A stretch of DNA of 64,000 bases, taken from contig NZ_CP129968.2 in NCBI RefSeq assembly GCF_030503875.2, positions 868,001 through 932,000 on the forward strand, written 5' to 3'. The DNA comes from Marivirga arenosa (GTDB lineage Bacteria > Bacteroidota > Bacteroidia > Cytophagales > Cyclobacteriaceae). This document shows positions 26,332 to 36,497 of the stretch, one piece after another. The first letter of the stretch is position 1. Every line of letters starts with the position of its first letter. The position numbers and the translations under genes are program-made. The notes below the pieces were generated by a model. The model was not told where the DNA came from. It worked only from the letters and a program-made list of their open reading frames with translations, and ran no database searches.

Positions 26332-29070
26332 TTATTTCTTATTATCTAAATCAAAAGCTTTTTCAACTAATGCTTCTTGTTCTGCCTTATGTACTTTTGC
26401 ATATCCTGTAGCTGGAGATGCACTAGATTTTCGTGAAATCAACTGCAAGCCTGCTTTATTCGCAATAGTTCTTAGCATATAAGTCCAATATCCCATATTT
26501 GAAGGCTCTTCTTGTACCCAGAATATTTCAGGATCTTTGAATTTCTTCAATGCTTTATCGATTTGATTCATCGGGAATGGGTGTAGTTGCTCTATTCTTA
26601 TGATGGCAACATCTTTACGTTTATCAGCTTGTTGCTTTTCTAAAAGGTCATAATATACTTTACCAGTACACAACAATACTCTTTTTACGTTTTTATTTGT
26701 TACATAATCATCTTCATAAATTTCTCTGAATTTACCATCAGTGAATTCTGATATTGGAGAAATTACTTTCGGATGACGTAGTAATGATTTTGGAGCAAAT
26801 TGAACCAATGGTTTTCTAAACTCCCATTTTACCTGTCTTCTAAACATATGGAACAAGTTTGCCGGAGTAGTAATATTGGTTACTACTAAGTTTTCCTCTG
26901 CTGCTAATTGTAAGAACCTTTCAGGTCTAGCATTCGAGTGTTCCGGTCCTTGTCCTTCATAACCATGCGGAAGAAGCATTACAAGACCATTCATTCTCTG
27001 CCATTTACTTTCTGCTGAAGTGATGAATTGATCAATCATTACTTGAGCACCATTTGCAAAGTCACCAAATTGTGCTTCCCAAATGACTAATGCATTTGGA
27101 GTAGCCATGGCATAACCATATTCAAAACCTAATACGCCAAATTCTGATAATAAAGAGTTAAAGATTTTGAATTTCTGCTGTTGATTTTCTTCAATATGAT
27201 CAAGATTGCAATAAGGTTCGTTTGTTTCTGCATCAAAAACATAAGAATGTCTGTGAGAGAAAGTTCCTCTTTTCACATCCTGACCAGACATTCTAACGAT
27301 AGTATTTTCAGATAGTAAGGAACCATAAGCTAATAATTCTGCATCAGCCCAGTTTAACATTTTCTCATCAAAGAAATTCTTCTTTCTATCCTTAAATAAT
27401 TTATCAATTTGCTTAAGAGGTTTGAAACCTTTTGGTAGACTTGTTAAAGCTTTTCCAATTTTGTCAACCAATTCTTGAGAGATAGAAGTGTCTGGAGATG
27501 CTAAAAAATCGTCAGATTTAGCTCTTCTTAGCTGTTTCCATTCTTCTTCTATTTTTTGAGGTTTATAAGGTAATGGCTTTTGTTTAACCTCATTCAATCG
27601 ATCTTGAAGTTGCTTTTTGAAATCCTTTTCAAGTTTTTTGATTGAATCATTGTCTAAATCACCTCTTTCAGTCAATTTCTTTACATAAACCTCTCTAGGG
27701 TTGGCATGCTTTGCAATTTTATTGTAAAGTTTAGGCTGAGTAAATTTAGGTTCATCACTTTCATTATGTCCATGTCTTCTGTAGCATAATAAATCGATGA
27801 AGATATCTTTATGGAATTTTTGTCTGTATTCAACTGCTAAATTTGCGGCAAAATTTACTGCTTCTGCATCATCGCCATTTACGTGTAATACAGGAGCATC
27901 AATCATTTTAGCAATATCTGTACAATAGATTGATGAACGTGCATCGTCATAATCAGTCGTAAAACCTACTTGATTATTGATTACTAAATGGATGGTTCCT
28001 CCAGTAGAATACCCTTCCAATAATGACATTTGAGTAGTTTCATAAACTATTCCTTGTCCGGCAACAGCTGCATCTCCATGGATTAAAATTGGAACTGCTG
28101 CATCTGCATTGTCATTGTATTCGTCATCAATTTGTGCTCGAGTGTATCCTAAAACAACGGAATTTACAGCTTCAAGGTGAGAAGGGTTAGGTGTTAATTT
28201 AACATAAGTTTTTTTGCCACTTGTAGTTTCTAAATGACTTGAATACCCCATATGATATTTTACATCTCCATCTCCCATAGTAAGATCAGGATCTGTGTTT
28301 CCTTCAAACTCCGCGAAAATTTGCTCGTAGGTTTTATTCATAATGTTAGCTAAAACATTTAACCTACCTCTGTGAGCCATCCCGATTACTACCTCTTTCG
28401 TACCCAATTCAGAAGATCTATTAATAACTTTATCTAAAAATGGGATGGTGTTCTCTCCACCTTCAAGTGAGAATCTTTTCTGACCTAAGAATTTTGTATG
28501 CAGGAAGTTTTCAAAGACAACTGCTTCATTTAGTTTTGATAAAATTCTTTTCTTTTCTTCTAATTGAGGCTGATAGTCACCTTTTGATTTTTCAGCTTTA
28601 TCAATAAACCAATCCACGATTTTTGGATCACGTATATGCATATATTCGAACCCTATGGAACCAATATATATTTTATCTAAGGCATCAACTATTTCTTTTA
28701 AGCTAGCTTTACCGATTCCTATTTCTTGTCCAATTGAGAATTTCTCGTTCAAATCCTCCTTTTTAAGGTCGAATTCTTCTAAGCTTATTCTAGCATCATG
28801 CGGTCTTCTTTCTCTAACCGGATTGGTTTTAGATTTCAAATGACCTCTCATTCTGTATGCCTGTATCAGATTACGAACATGAGTTTCTTTTGAAGAGACC
28901 TTTAAATCTGTAGCTTCGCCATTTCCACCAAAATCTTGTTGAGAAAATTCAAAACCTTCAAAGAACTTTTGCCATGAATCATCTACTGATTCAGGATCAT
29001 TTTTATATGATTGATAAAGTTCCTCGATATAATTGCCATGTGCATTGGCTATATAGGTGTATTTATCCAT
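26332..29070 (-). CDS. odhA: 2-oxoglutarate dehydrogenase E1 component
   Basis: This 912-residue thiamine-diphosphate enzyme has the E1o N-terminal extension (MDKYTYIANAHGNYIEELY) that contacts E2. It also has VIGMAHRGRLNVL, HMGYSSH, the GDAAVAGQGIVYETTQMS cofactor segment, and the C-terminal transketolase domain with LPHGYEGQGPEHSNARPERF. The length fits SucA/OdhA. It decarboxylates 2-oxoglutarate and hands the succinyl group to lipoyl-E2. It is the first gene of the odhA-odhB unit, with a -7 promoter element about 30 bp upstream. Confidence 0.95.
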   Translation of the reverse strand: MDKYTYIANAHGNYIEELYQSYKNDPESVDDSWQKFFEGFEFSQQDFGGNGEATDLKVSSKETHVRNLIQAYRMRGHLKSKTNPVRERRPHDARISLEEFDLKKEDLNEKFSIGQEIGIGKASLKEIVDALDKIYIGSIGFEYMHIRDPKIVDWFIDKAEKSKGDYQPQLEEKKRILSKLNEAVVFENFLHTKFLGQKRFSLEGGENTIPFLDKVINRSSELGTKEVVIGMAHRGRLNVLANIMNKTYEQIFAEFEGNTDPDLTMGDGDVKYHMGYSSHLETTSGKKTYVKLTPNPSHLEAVNSVVLGYTRAQIDDEYNDNADAAVPILIHGDAAVAGQGIVYETTQMSLLEGYSTGGTIHLVINNQVGFTTDYDDARSSIYCTDIAKMIDAPVLHVNGDDAEAVNFAANLAVEYRQKFHKDIFIDLLCYRRHGHNESDEPKFTQPKLYNKIAKHANPREVYVKKLTERGDLDNDSIKKLEKDFKKQLQDRLNEVKQKPLPYKPQKIEEEWKQLRRAKSDDFLASPDTSISQELVDKIGKALTSLPKGFKPLKQIDKLFKDRKKNFFDEKMLNWADAELLAYGSLLSENTIVRMSGQDVKRGTFSHRHSYVFDAETNEPYCNLDHIEENQQQKFKIFNSLLSEFGVLGFEYGYAMATPNALVIWEAQFGDFANGAQVMIDQFITSAESKWQRMNGLVMLLPHGYEGQGPEHSNARPERFLQLAAEENLVVTNITTPANLFHMFRRQVKWEFRKPLVQFAPKSLLRHPKVISPISEFTDGKFREIYEDDYVTNKNVKRVLLCTGKVYYDLLEKQQADKRKDVAIIRIEQLHPFPMNQIDKALKKFKDPEIFWVQEEPSNMGYWTYMLRTIANKAGLQLISRKSSASPATGYAKVHKAEQEALVEKAFDLDNKK

Positions 29071-29097
29071 TATGGAATTGTTTTATTTATTGATAAG

Positions 29098-29105
29098 CAA
29101 ATATA
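29098..29105 (-). promoter_or_regulatory. Bacteroidota -7 promoter element (TATATTTG) for odhA
   Basis: On the minus strand TATATTTG fits TAnnTTTG, 27 bp upstream of the odhA ATG. I see no clear -33 TTG at normal spacing. Confidence 0.45.
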
Positions 29106-29612
29106 AACACTTATGAAAAACTATTAAAATTGCTTATGCGATTAAGCGGAATCAATTGATTTTCAAATATGTTGGCACTAATAACGGTCTTAATACACTT
29201 GGTGTTTTAAAAATTGGCAATTACTTAATGTAGATCTAGATTGTGCAAAGTTTTAATAGGCAATAGGCTTTGGTCGTTTATAATTAGTAGTCATTTCAAA
29301 AGACTTTAAAAGAGTTAATATTATCTATATTTTGAATATTTTGGTATCGCGAATTGTGATTTAGGAATGGATTTGCGGTAATTTATTGTTTTAATGTAAT
29401 CAGGAAAGACTCAAACTTAGATTTACTCATCGTAAATGAATCGTTGAAAAGCTTAGAAGGTGGGAAAGAAGCTGATTCAAAGGATTTTGAAAACACTAAT
29501 TTTATTTGAGAATTTTAGCATAAACTCATTAACTTATTGATTATTAAGTTCCTACAGATTATAACTAATTTTTAAAAATTACTAAACTTGTGTTTCTTTT
29601 CAGAAAATTATA
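29106..29612. other. Gene-free stretch between odhA and rpsP
   Basis: About 500 bp without a convincing reading frame, RNA gene or repeat on either strand. It carries only the divergent promoter elements at its ends. Confidence 0.5.
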
Positions 29613-29620
29613 TACCTTTG
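29613..29620 (+). promoter_or_regulatory. Bacteroidota -7 promoter element (TACCTTTG) of the rpsP operon
   Basis: TACCTTTG followed by CACTCC is the form seen at highly expressed Bacteroidota promoters; a TTG lies at 29588-29590 upstream. The leader to the rpsP ATG is about 50 nt. Confidence 0.65.
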
Positions 29621-29676
29621 CACTCCAAATATAAAAGAGGGACGTGATCCTTCGTAATTGCTAAATAAAATAGAAA

Positions 29677-30273
29677 ATGGCAGTAAAAATTAGATTGGCC
29701 AGAAGAGGCCGTAAAAAACTGGCGATATACGATGTAGTCGTAGCTGACGCCCGTGCACCACGTGATGGTCGCTTTATTGAAAAAATAGGTACTTATAACC
29801 CAAATACGCCTGTTGCAGCTATCGAGCTTGACAACGACAAGGCTTTTCAGTGGTTAATGAATGGTGCTCAGCCTACTGATACAGTTAGAGCTATGCTATC
29901 ATACCGTGGATTGCTTTATAAAAAGCATTTACAAATTGGTGTGATAAAAGGTGCTTTAACTCAAGAAGAAGCTGACAAAAAACTAGAGGCTTGGTTAAAG
30001 GATAAACAAGCAGCTATCGAAGGAAAAGAAAAATCTATTGCTGATAAAACAGCAGCTGAGAAGAAAGCAAGATTAGAAGCAGAAGCTAAAGTTAATGAGG
30101 CAAGAGCGGAAGCAATCCGTAAGCGTCAAGAAGAAGCTGAGGCTGAAGCGAAAGCTGCTGAAGCTCCAGCAGAGGAGGCAACTGAAGAAGCACCGGCTGA
30201 TGAGGCTGCTACTGAAGAGGCTCCAAAAGCTGAAGCATCTGAAGAAAACTCAGAAGAGAAAAAAGAAGATTAA
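29677..30273 (+). CDS. rpsP: 30S ribosomal protein S16 with long acidic C-terminal tail
   Basis: The first 80 residues are a normal S16 ([20 protein letters not shown] and [14 protein letters not shown]). The remaining roughly 115 residues are a helical Ala/Glu/Lys-rich extension, ending in runs such as [20 protein letters not shown]16 is usually 80-90 residues; longer tails of this type occur in Bacteroidota. The Ala/Glu tail gives a spurious open frame in another phase. It heads the operon rpsP-rimM-trmD-rplS. S16 is needed for 30S assembly, for which RimM is the assembly factor. Confidence 0.96.
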   Translation: MAVKIRLARRGRKKLAIYDVVVADARAPRDGRFIEKIGTYNPNTPVAAIELDNDKAFQWLMNGAQPTDTVRAMLSYRGLLYKKHLQIGVIKGALTQEEADKKLEAWLKDKQAAIEGKEKSIADKTAAEKKARLEAEAKVNEARAEAIRKRQEEAEAEAKAAEAPAEEATEEAPADEAATEEAPKAEASEENSEEKKED

Positions 30274-30285
30274 AATAATTTCCCC

Positions 30286-30822
30286 ATGAAGCTTGACCAA
30301 TGCTTTCAGTTAGGTATGGTATTGAAGCCTCATGGTTTAAAAGGAGAATTATATATCTCTTTGGATACTGATTATCCAGAGGATTATGCGGAAATGGAAT
30401 CAGTCTTTCTATCACAAAATGGAAAGTTGGTTCCATTTTTTATTGAGCGTATTCAATTAAAAAATAAAGAAGCCTTAGTAAAGTTTGATGATATTGACAG
30501 CAAGGAATCAGCCTTAAATTTAAGAGGATCAACGCTTCATTTGCCACTAACACAATTACCTGAATTAACTGGCAATCAATTTTATTTTCATGAGATTGAT
30601 GGATTTAAGGTTTTCGATGTACAGAAAGGTGAGTTAGGGATTGTTAAGGAGGTGTTTGAAGCAGGTCATCAAGATTTAATAGGTATGGAATATCAGGGGA
30701 AAGAAGTTTTGATCCCTATTAATGATGATGTAATTCTTAATGTCAATAGAGAAGAATCAAGCATAGAAGTGAATTTGCCTGAAGGTTTACTAGAGTTATA
30801 TTTAGAAGAAAATGAGGATTGA
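30286..30822 (+). CDS. rimM: Ribosome maturation factor RimM
   Basis: This 178-residue protein has the N-terminal RimM domain ([20 protein letters not shown]) and the C-terminal PRC-barrel domain with [16 protein letters not shown], the conserved closing motif. It binds S19 and helps mature the 3' domain of 16S rRNA. It lies 12 bp after rpsP and overlaps trmD by 11 bp, indicating translational coupling. Confidence 0.95.
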   Translation: MKLDQCFQLGMVLKPHGLKGELYISLDTDYPEDYAEMESVFLSQNGKLVPFFIERIQLKNKEALVKFDDIDSKESALNLRGSTLHLPLTQLPELTGNQFYFHEIDGFKVFDVQKGELGIVKEVFEAGHQDLIGMEYQGKEVLIPINDDVILNVNREESSIEVNLPEGLLELYLEENED

Positions 30823-31492
30823 TATAATCACTTGCTTGCCCAAATTATTAGAGGGTCCATTTTCTGATAGTATACTTAAAAGAGCTCAAGAAAAAGGATT
30901 AGCTCAAATTTATGTGCATGATTTAAGACAATATTCAACCCATAAGCAGAGAAGTATTGACGATTATGCTTATGGTGGTGGAGCAGGAATGGTTTTGCAA
31001 ATTGAGCCTATTGCTGCTGCCATTGATGACCTTAAATCTCAACATGCGTATGATGAGATAATCTATATGAGTCCTGATGGTGAACAGTTTAGTCAACCTA
31101 TCGCTAATGAGTTAGCCTTAAAAGGCAACTTACTTATATTGTGTGGTCACTATAAAGGAGTTGATGAGCGTGTAAGAGAGCATTATATTACTCGTGAAAT
31201 TAGTATTGGCGATTATGTGATTTCTGGAGGGGAGTTAGCTGCAGCGGTAGTAACTGATGCGGTGATCAGGTTAATTCCTGGAGTACTGTCAGATGAAACC
31301 TCAGCCTTAACAGATTCCTATCAGGATGGATTATTAGCACCGCCAGTGTACAGTAGACCAGCGGAATTTAAAGGATTGAAAGTTCCAGATGTGCTTCTTT
31401 CCGGTCATGCTGCCAACATTGAAAAGTGGCGTTTTGAGCAAGCTGTAAAAAGAACTGAGGAACGAAGGCCAGATTTATTGAAAAAAGAATAA
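30812..31492 (+). CDS. trmD: tRNA (guanine-N1)-methyltransferase TrmD
   Basis: This 226-residue SPOUT-fold enzyme has the typical start ([20 protein letters not shown]), [10 protein letters not shown], the knot motif [12 protein letters not shown], and [15 protein letters not shown] with the SAM-binding loop. It methylates G37 of tRNAs with G at position 36, preventing +1 frameshifting. It is coupled to rimM by an 11-bp overlap. Confidence 0.96.
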   Translation: MRIDIITCLPKLLEGPFSDSILKRAQEKGLAQIYVHDLRQYSTHKQRSIDDYAYGGGAGMVLQIEPIAAAIDDLKSQHAYDEIIYMSPDGEQFSQPIANELALKGNLLILCGHYKGVDERVREHYITREISIGDYVISGGELAAAVVTDAVIRLIPGVLSDETSALTDSYQDGLLAPPVYSRPAEFKGLKVPDVLLSGHAANIEKWRFEQAVKRTEERRPDLLKKE

Positions 31493-31531
31493 AAAAATAT
31501 TAATATGAGATGCAAAGAATAAAATTATCCT

Positions 31532-31539
31532 TATATTTG
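31532..31539 (+). promoter_or_regulatory. Bacteroidota -7 promoter element (TATATTTG) for rplS
   Basis: TATATTTG followed by CACTCC is the same core as at rpsP. It gives rplS its own promoter within the operon, with a leader of about 48 nt. Confidence 0.6.
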
Positions 31540-31594
31540 CACTCCATTTTTCGGGATATAGAACCGAAACCATTATCGGAAAAAAGAAAGAGCC

Positions 31595-31945
31595 ATGAGC
31601 GATTTGATCAAAGAAATTGAAAAAGAATATCACGAAGCAGTAAGCAAGTTTCCTGAATTTAAAGCAGGGGACACAGTGAATGTTCACGTAAGAATTAAAG
31701 AAGGAAATAAAGAGCGTATTCAGCAATACCAAGGAACTGTAATTCAAAAAAGAGGTTCTGGTAACTCTGTTACTTTCACTGTAAGAAAAATTTCTAGTGG
31801 AATTGGTGTTGAAAGAATTTTTCCTTTAATCTCTCCTGCTATCGATAAAATCGAAGTGGTAAGAAGAGGTTCAGTTAGAAGAGCAAAATTATACTACTTA
31901 AGAGGTAGAAAGGGTAAATCTGCTAGAATTAAAGAAAAAATCTAA
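31595..31945 (+). CDS. rplS: 50S ribosomal protein L19
   Basis: This 116-residue L19 shows [32 protein letters not shown] and the C-terminal [20 protein letters not shown]. It lies at the 30S-50S interface. It is the last gene of the rpsP operon, has its own upstream promoter element, and is followed by a strong terminator. Confidence 0.97.
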   Translation: MSDLIKEIEKEYHEAVSKFPEFKAGDTVNVHVRIKEGNKERIQQYQGTVIQKRGSGNSVTFTVRKISSGIGVERIFPLISPAIDKIEVVRRGSVRRAKLYYLRGRKGKSARIKEKI

Positions 31946-31967
31946 GGATTTACATTCAACATACAAG

Positions 31968-32001
31968 AGGCGATTATGGAAACATAATCGCCTTTTTTTT
32001 T
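31968..32001 (+). terminator. Rho-independent terminator of the rpsP-rplS operon
   Basis: AGGCGATTATG and CATAATCGCCT form an 11-bp stem around GAAA, followed by a run of Ts. Confidence 0.92.
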
Positions 32002-32066
32002 CGATTAGGATCATATTTAAAACGATTAAGTGAATAAATTCTTAGATTTATTCTATTTTTACACTG

Positions 32067-32906
32067 ATGTTTGCTAAGTTTTATCAATACATAAGAGCCT
32101 TCAGTTTAGATGTGGTTGCAGGTGCTGTAATCAGCGCTCGATGGATTGGAAATTACTTTAATGCAGATATCCCTACCGAAGCAATTTTAGCCCTTGGTCT
32201 CACTGTGTGGCTAATTTATACTATTGATCATTTGTTGGATGCCAGAAAGCTCAAATCGAAAGACGTATTCCTACGACATGCTATTCATCATAAAAATGCT
32301 CCGTATATATTTGGCTTAATTGCGGTGGTAACTATGGTTTTAATTTTTATTTTACAAAGTTTAAAACCCTATCTAATTGGCTATGGATTAGCTTTAGGAT
32401 TTGTAGTCTTTTGCTATTTGATTTATGTTCATTTCATTCAAAAAACTGCAATCTGGGCAAAAGAATGGTTCATTGCACTAGTTTATGCTTCAGGTATATG
32501 CCTTCCTACCTTTTCTTATATACAAGAAATCCCGCTTATCTTAATTTACTTTTGGTTGCAGCTTTTTATTCTGGCAAGTATTAATTTGATACTGTTTAAT
32601 ATGATTGAGTATAAAACGGATAAGCAAAATGGTTTTAATTCATTTGCTACCATTAAAGGAGCTGATTTTTCAAGAAGAGTCATTTTATTTTTATTGTTTG
32701 CTTTTGTCCTCATTTGGTCATCATCCTTTTTATTATTTAAAGCGGAGGAGCTTTTAGATTACCAAGCGATGTTTATTTTCATGGCATCCGTATTAGCAAT
32801 GGTGTTAAGTAAGGAGATTGTTCTACGACAAGAAGAATGGTATAGGGTAATAGGTGATATAGTTTTTGTATTACCAATATTAGAAATTCTTTTAATCGAT
32901 GGCTAA
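32067..32906 (+). CDS. UbiA-like prenyltransferase-family membrane protein
   Basis: This 279-residue protein has eight to nine hydrophobic segments. IYTIDHLLDARKLK near residue 55 resembles the first Asp-rich motif of UbiA enzymes, although the usual NDxxD reads DHxxD. EYKTDKQNGFNSFATIKG near residue 190 resembles the second Asp-rich motif. The class joins prenyl chains to aromatic or other acceptors in membranes. The next gene is a methyltransferase overlapping by 8 bp, an arrangement compatible with a small lipid or quinone modification pathway. The altered first motif leaves activity uncertain. Confidence 0.55.
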   Translation: MFAKFYQYIRAFSLDVVAGAVISARWIGNYFNADIPTEAILALGLTVWLIYTIDHLLDARKLKSKDVFLRHAIHHKNAPYIFGLIAVVTMVLIFILQSLKPYLIGYGLALGFVVFCYLIYVHFIQKTAIWAKEWFIALVYASGICLPTFSYIQEIPLILIYFWLQLFILASINLILFNMIEYKTDKQNGFNSFATIKGADFSRRVILFLLFAFVLIWSSSFLLFKAEELLDYQAMFIFMASVLAMVLSKEIVLRQEEWYRVIGDIVFVLPILEILLIDG

Positions 32907-33501
32907 TTTCAATCGCATTGCTGGGATTTATGATGCTTTGAAAAAAATAGTTTTCAAAGATCAACTAGAAAATGCAGCTCAACACTTCTTGAAGGATATA
33001 TCTCAAAATAGCTCGATTATAATAATAGGTGGGGGCAGCGGGCAATTATTAAAGGGCTTTGATAATACTCACAAAATAAGCTATGTTGAGCTGTCATCTA
33101 AAATGATTGAAAAAGCTAAAAAGGTAAGAACTAATGCTGAAGTTAAATTTATTAATGCAGATATTTTAAATTTTCATTCTATTCAGCATTATGACTACGT
33201 TATCACTCCTTTTATACTAGATTGCTTTAAAGAAAATGAGTTAGAGATTATATTCTCAAAGATTGAAGCTATTAATCATACAGCTACAGTCTGGATTCAT
33301 ACAGATTTTTACCCCAAAAAGATATGGCAAAAAGTTTTAGTGAAGCTAATGTATTGGTTTTTTAATTTGGTCACAGGTTTAAGCACATCAAAACTACCCG
33401 ATTTTGATACCATTTTTAAAAAGCATGATTTTATTTTGAAATCAAAAGCCTCTTTTTTCCATTCTATGATAGAATCCAAAATTTATCAAAAGATTGAATG
33501 A
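32899..33501 (+). CDS. Class I SAM-dependent methyltransferase
   Basis: This 200-residue protein begins with a helix typical of UbiE-like enzymes (FNRIAGIYDALKKIVF). SAM motif I is IIIIGGGSGQLLKGF, and a YVELSSKMIEKAKK segment carries the acidic motif II. AEVKFINADILNF and DYVITPFILDCF follow as motifs III and IV. It is slightly short for UbiE, and the substrate is unknown. It overlaps the UbiA-like gene by 8 bp, so the two are translated together and may act on one compound. Confidence 0.7.
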   Translation: MANFNRIAGIYDALKKIVFKDQLENAAQHFLKDISQNSSIIIIGGGSGQLLKGFDNTHKISYVELSSKMIEKAKKVRTNAEVKFINADILNFHSIQHYDYVITPFILDCFKENELEIIFSKIEAINHTATVWIHTDFYPKKIWQKVLVKLMYWFFNLVTGLSTSKLPDFDTIFKKHDFILKSKASFFHSMIESKIYQKIE

Positions 33502-33532
33502 CGAACTCCTTTCGATTTCGGAATTATCATCT

Positions 33533-33540
33533 TAATTTTG
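33533..33540 (+). promoter_or_regulatory. Bacteroidota -7 promoter element (TAATTTTG) for carB
   Basis: TAATTTTG fits TAnnTTTG and lies 36 bp before the carB ATG. Confidence 0.5.
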
Positions 33541-33575
33541 CCCAATTTATTTAGCCCAACACAAATAAAAATCTC

Positions 33576-36389
33576 ATGCCTAAAGACAACAGCATCAAGT
33601 CAGTTCTTATCATCGGTTCAGGTCCTATTATCATTGGTCAAGCTTGCGAATTCGATTACTCCGGTTCTCAAGCATCAAGATCTTTAAGAGAGGAGGGAAT
33701 AGAAGTAACCTTAATTAACTCCAATCCGGCAACTATTATGACGGATGAGGTTACAGCAGATAATATTTACCTTAAACCGCTTACTAAGAAATCAATAGTT
33801 GAAATTCTTGAAAAGCATGATATTGATGCAGTATTACCCACTATGGGAGGTCAAACTGCCTTAAACCTCGCTATAGAATGTGATAAATCAGGGGTTTGGA
33901 AAAAATACGGAGTAAAAATGTTAGGTGTTGATGTGGATGCCATTGACACTACTGAAAATAGAGAGTTATTCCGTTTGAAGATGGAAGAGCTTGGTGTAGG
34001 AGTTTGTAGAGGAGAGACTGCTACTTCTTTCTTACAAGGAAAAGAAATCGCACAGAAAATAGGCTTTCCATTAGTATTAAGATCATCTTTTACGCTTGGT
34101 GGATTAGGTGGGGCTATTGTAAAAGATCCCGCAGAATTTGATAATGCTCTTAAAGATGGTTTACATGCCTCTCCAATACATGAAGTCCTAATTGAACAGA
34201 GTATTTTAGGTTGGAAAGAATATGAATTAGAAATTCTAAGAGATAATATTGGGAATGTAATTGTGATATGTTCGGTAGAGAATTTCGATCCAATGGGAAT
34301 TCATACTGGAGATTCCATTACGGTTGCACCTGCTCAAACTTTACCTGATACAGTTTTCCAAGAAATGAGAAACCTGGCCATCAAAATGATTAAAGGCATA
34401 GGTAATTTTGCTGGAGGGTGTAATGTACAGTTTGCAGTTAATCCTGAAAATGATGATATAATCGGTATTGAAATTAATCCTAGGGTTTCAAGATCATCGG
34501 CTTTGGCTTCAAAAGCAACTGGTTATCCAATTGCAAAAATTGCAGCTAAATTGGCAATCGGTTATGATTTACATGAATTAAAAAATCAAATTACAAAAAA
34601 TACTTCTGCATTTTTTGAGCCATCATTAGACTATGTGATCGTGAAAGTGCCAAGATGGAACTTTGATAAATTCCCTGGCTCTGATAGAAGATTAGGTTTT
34701 TCGATGAAATCAGTAGGGGAAACTATGGGGATTGGAAGGAATTTCCAAGAGGCCCTACAAAAAGCTTGTCAGTCTTTAGAGATAAAAAGAAATGGACTGG
34801 GAGCCGATGGGAAAGAATTAAGAAAGCAGGATGAAATTCTTTACAGTTTAGAAAACCCAAGCTGGAATAGATTATTCCATATATATGATGCCTTTAAATT
34901 GGGAATCCCTTTCAAAACAATACAAAAACTTACCAAAATTGACAAATGGTTCTTAGAGCAAATTGAGGAGCTATTAGTGCTTGAGAAAGAGGTTGAGAAA
35001 TATCATATAGAAAACCTTCCGAAAGAGTTGATGCTCGAAGTGAAGCAGAAGGGCTATGCTGACAGACAAATTGCCCATTTGGTAAGGTGCCTTGAAAGTG
35101 AAGTCTATAAGAAAAGGGAGGAGATGGGAATCAAGCGAGTTTATAAATTGGTTGATACTTGTGCTGCAGAGTTTGAAGCCCAAACGCCTTATTATTACTC
35201 TACTTTCCAGGAAGAGAATGAATCTGAATCCAGCGATAAAAAGAAAATCATCATTTTAGGTTCTGGACCAAATAGAATTGGTCAGGGAATTGAATTCGAT
35301 TATTCATGTGTTCATGGTGTATTGGCCGCTAAAGAATGCGGTTATGAAACTATCATGATCAACTGTAATCCTGAAACAGTTTCAACCGATTTTGATACTG
35401 CTGATAAATTATATTTCGAACCTGTATTCTGGGAACATATTTATGACATTATCCTTCATGAAAAGCCTGAAGGTGTAATTGTTCAATTAGGAGGTCAAAC
35501 AGCTCTTAAATTAGCTGAGAAACTAAACCGTTATGGTATCAAAATCATAGGGACTTCTTATGAAGCCTTAGATCTAGCAGAAGATAGAGGTTCATTCTCT
35601 AAGTTGTTAGCTGATAATGATATTCCGTATCCTAAATTCACCGTAGTGGAAGATGCAGATAATGCTCTTGAGGTTTCTAAGGATATTGGGTTTCCTATGC
35701 TCGTAAGGCCATCATACGTATTGGGTGGACAAGGAATGAAGATTGTGATCAATGAGCAGGAGTTGGAAGAACATGTTGTAGATGTTTTAAGAGACATTCC
35801 AGGTAATAAAGTATTGTTAGATCATTTCTTGGATGGTGCTATTGAAGCGGAAGCTGATGCAATTTGTGATGGTGAAGATGTTTACATCATTGGGATAATG
35901 CAACATGTGGAACCGGCCGGGATTCACTCTGGTGATTCATATGCTGTATTGCCTCCTTATAATTTGGGAGATTTAATCATCACACAAATTGAAAATTACA
36001 CTAAAAAGATTGCCTTAGCACTAGAGACTAAAGGTTTGATCAATATTCAGTTTGCAATTAAGAATGATACAGTTTATATAATTGAGGCAAATCCGAGAGC
36101 TTCCAGAACCGTTCCATTTATTTGCAAGGCTTATAATGAGCCTTATGTAAATTATGCTACTAAGGTGATGTTGGGTGAAAAGAAAGTGAAAGATTTTAAA
36201 TTTAATCCAACGAAGAAAGGATACGCTATTAAAGAGCCAATATTCTCCTTCAATAAATTCCCGAATGTGAATAAGGAATTAGGTCCAGAAATGAAATCAA
36301 CCGGGGAATCAATCTATTTTATTGATGATTTAATGGATGATTATTTCCTTAAAATTGTATCAGAACGAAACCTTTACTTAAGTAGATAG
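33576..36389 (+). CDS. carB: Carbamoyl-phosphate synthase large subunit, short form
   Basis: The protein has two homologous ATP-grasp halves. The first opens IIGSGPIIIGQACEFDYSG and the second ILGSGPNRIGQGIEFDYS, with PTMGGQTALN and VQLGGQTALK and the paired ATP-grasp loops. At 937 residues it ends just after the second synthetase domain (SERNLYLSR). It therefore lacks the roughly 135-residue C-terminal allosteric MGS-like domain of the E. coli enzyme (about 1070 residues). It makes carbamoyl phosphate for arginine and pyrimidine synthesis; carA is not in the window. Feedback control through UMP, ornithine or IMP would have to work differently. Confidence 0.95.
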   Translation: MPKDNSIKSVLIIGSGPIIIGQACEFDYSGSQASRSLREEGIEVTLINSNPATIMTDEVTADNIYLKPLTKKSIVEILEKHDIDAVLPTMGGQTALNLAIECDKSGVWKKYGVKMLGVDVDAIDTTENRELFRLKMEELGVGVCRGETATSFLQGKEIAQKIGFPLVLRSSFTLGGLGGAIVKDPAEFDNALKDGLHASPIHEVLIEQSILGWKEYELEILRDNIGNVIVICSVENFDPMGIHTGDSITVAPAQTLPDTVFQEMRNLAIKMIKGIGNFAGGCNVQFAVNPENDDIIGIEINPRVSRSSALASKATGYPIAKIAAKLAIGYDLHELKNQITKNTSAFFEPSLDYVIVKVPRWNFDKFPGSDRRLGFSMKSVGETMGIGRNFQEALQKACQSLEIKRNGLGADGKELRKQDEILYSLENPSWNRLFHIYDAFKLGIPFKTIQKLTKIDKWFLEQIEELLVLEKEVEKYHIENLPKELMLEVKQKGYADRQIAHLVRCLESEVYKKREEMGIKRVYKLVDTCAAEFEAQTPYYYSTFQEENESESSDKKKIIILGSGPNRIGQGIEFDYSCVHGVLAAKECGYETIMINCNPETVSTDFDTADKLYFEPVFWEHIYDIILHEKPEGVIVQLGGQTALKLAEKLNRYGIKIIGTSYEALDLAEDRGSFSKLLADNDIPYPKFTVVEDADNALEVSKDIGFPMLVRPSYVLGGQGMKIVINEQELEEHVVDVLRDIPGNKVLLDHFLDGAIEAEADAICDGEDVYIIGIMQHVEPAGIHSGDSYAVLPPYNLGDLIITQIENYTKKIALALETKGLINIQFAIKNDTVYIIEANPRASRTVPFICKAYNEPYVNYATKVMLGEKKVKDFKFNPTKKGYAIKEPIFSFNKFPNVNKELGPEMKSTGESIYFIDDLMDDYFLKIVSERNLYLSR

Positions 36390-36402
36390 TAAATATTAAT
36401 AG

Positions 36403-36455
36403 CAAATTCCTTTGGCTTAGCAGGAACCTTAGCTAAAGGAATTTGTTGTTTTTTA
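36403..36455 (+). terminator. Rho-independent terminator after carB
   Basis: CAAATTCCTTT and AAAGGAATTTG pair around an inner imperfect stem (GGCTTAG with CTTAGCT), followed by a T-rich run. Confidence 0.8.
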
Positions 36456-36497
36456 TAGTAATGTACTAATTTTGGCAATAGCCTTAGAAAAAGAAAT

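Noticed and set aside
30095..30289. Lys/Arg/Leu-rich ORF overlapping rpsP
   Set aside because: It is a phase shadow of the Ala/Glu-rich S16 tail.
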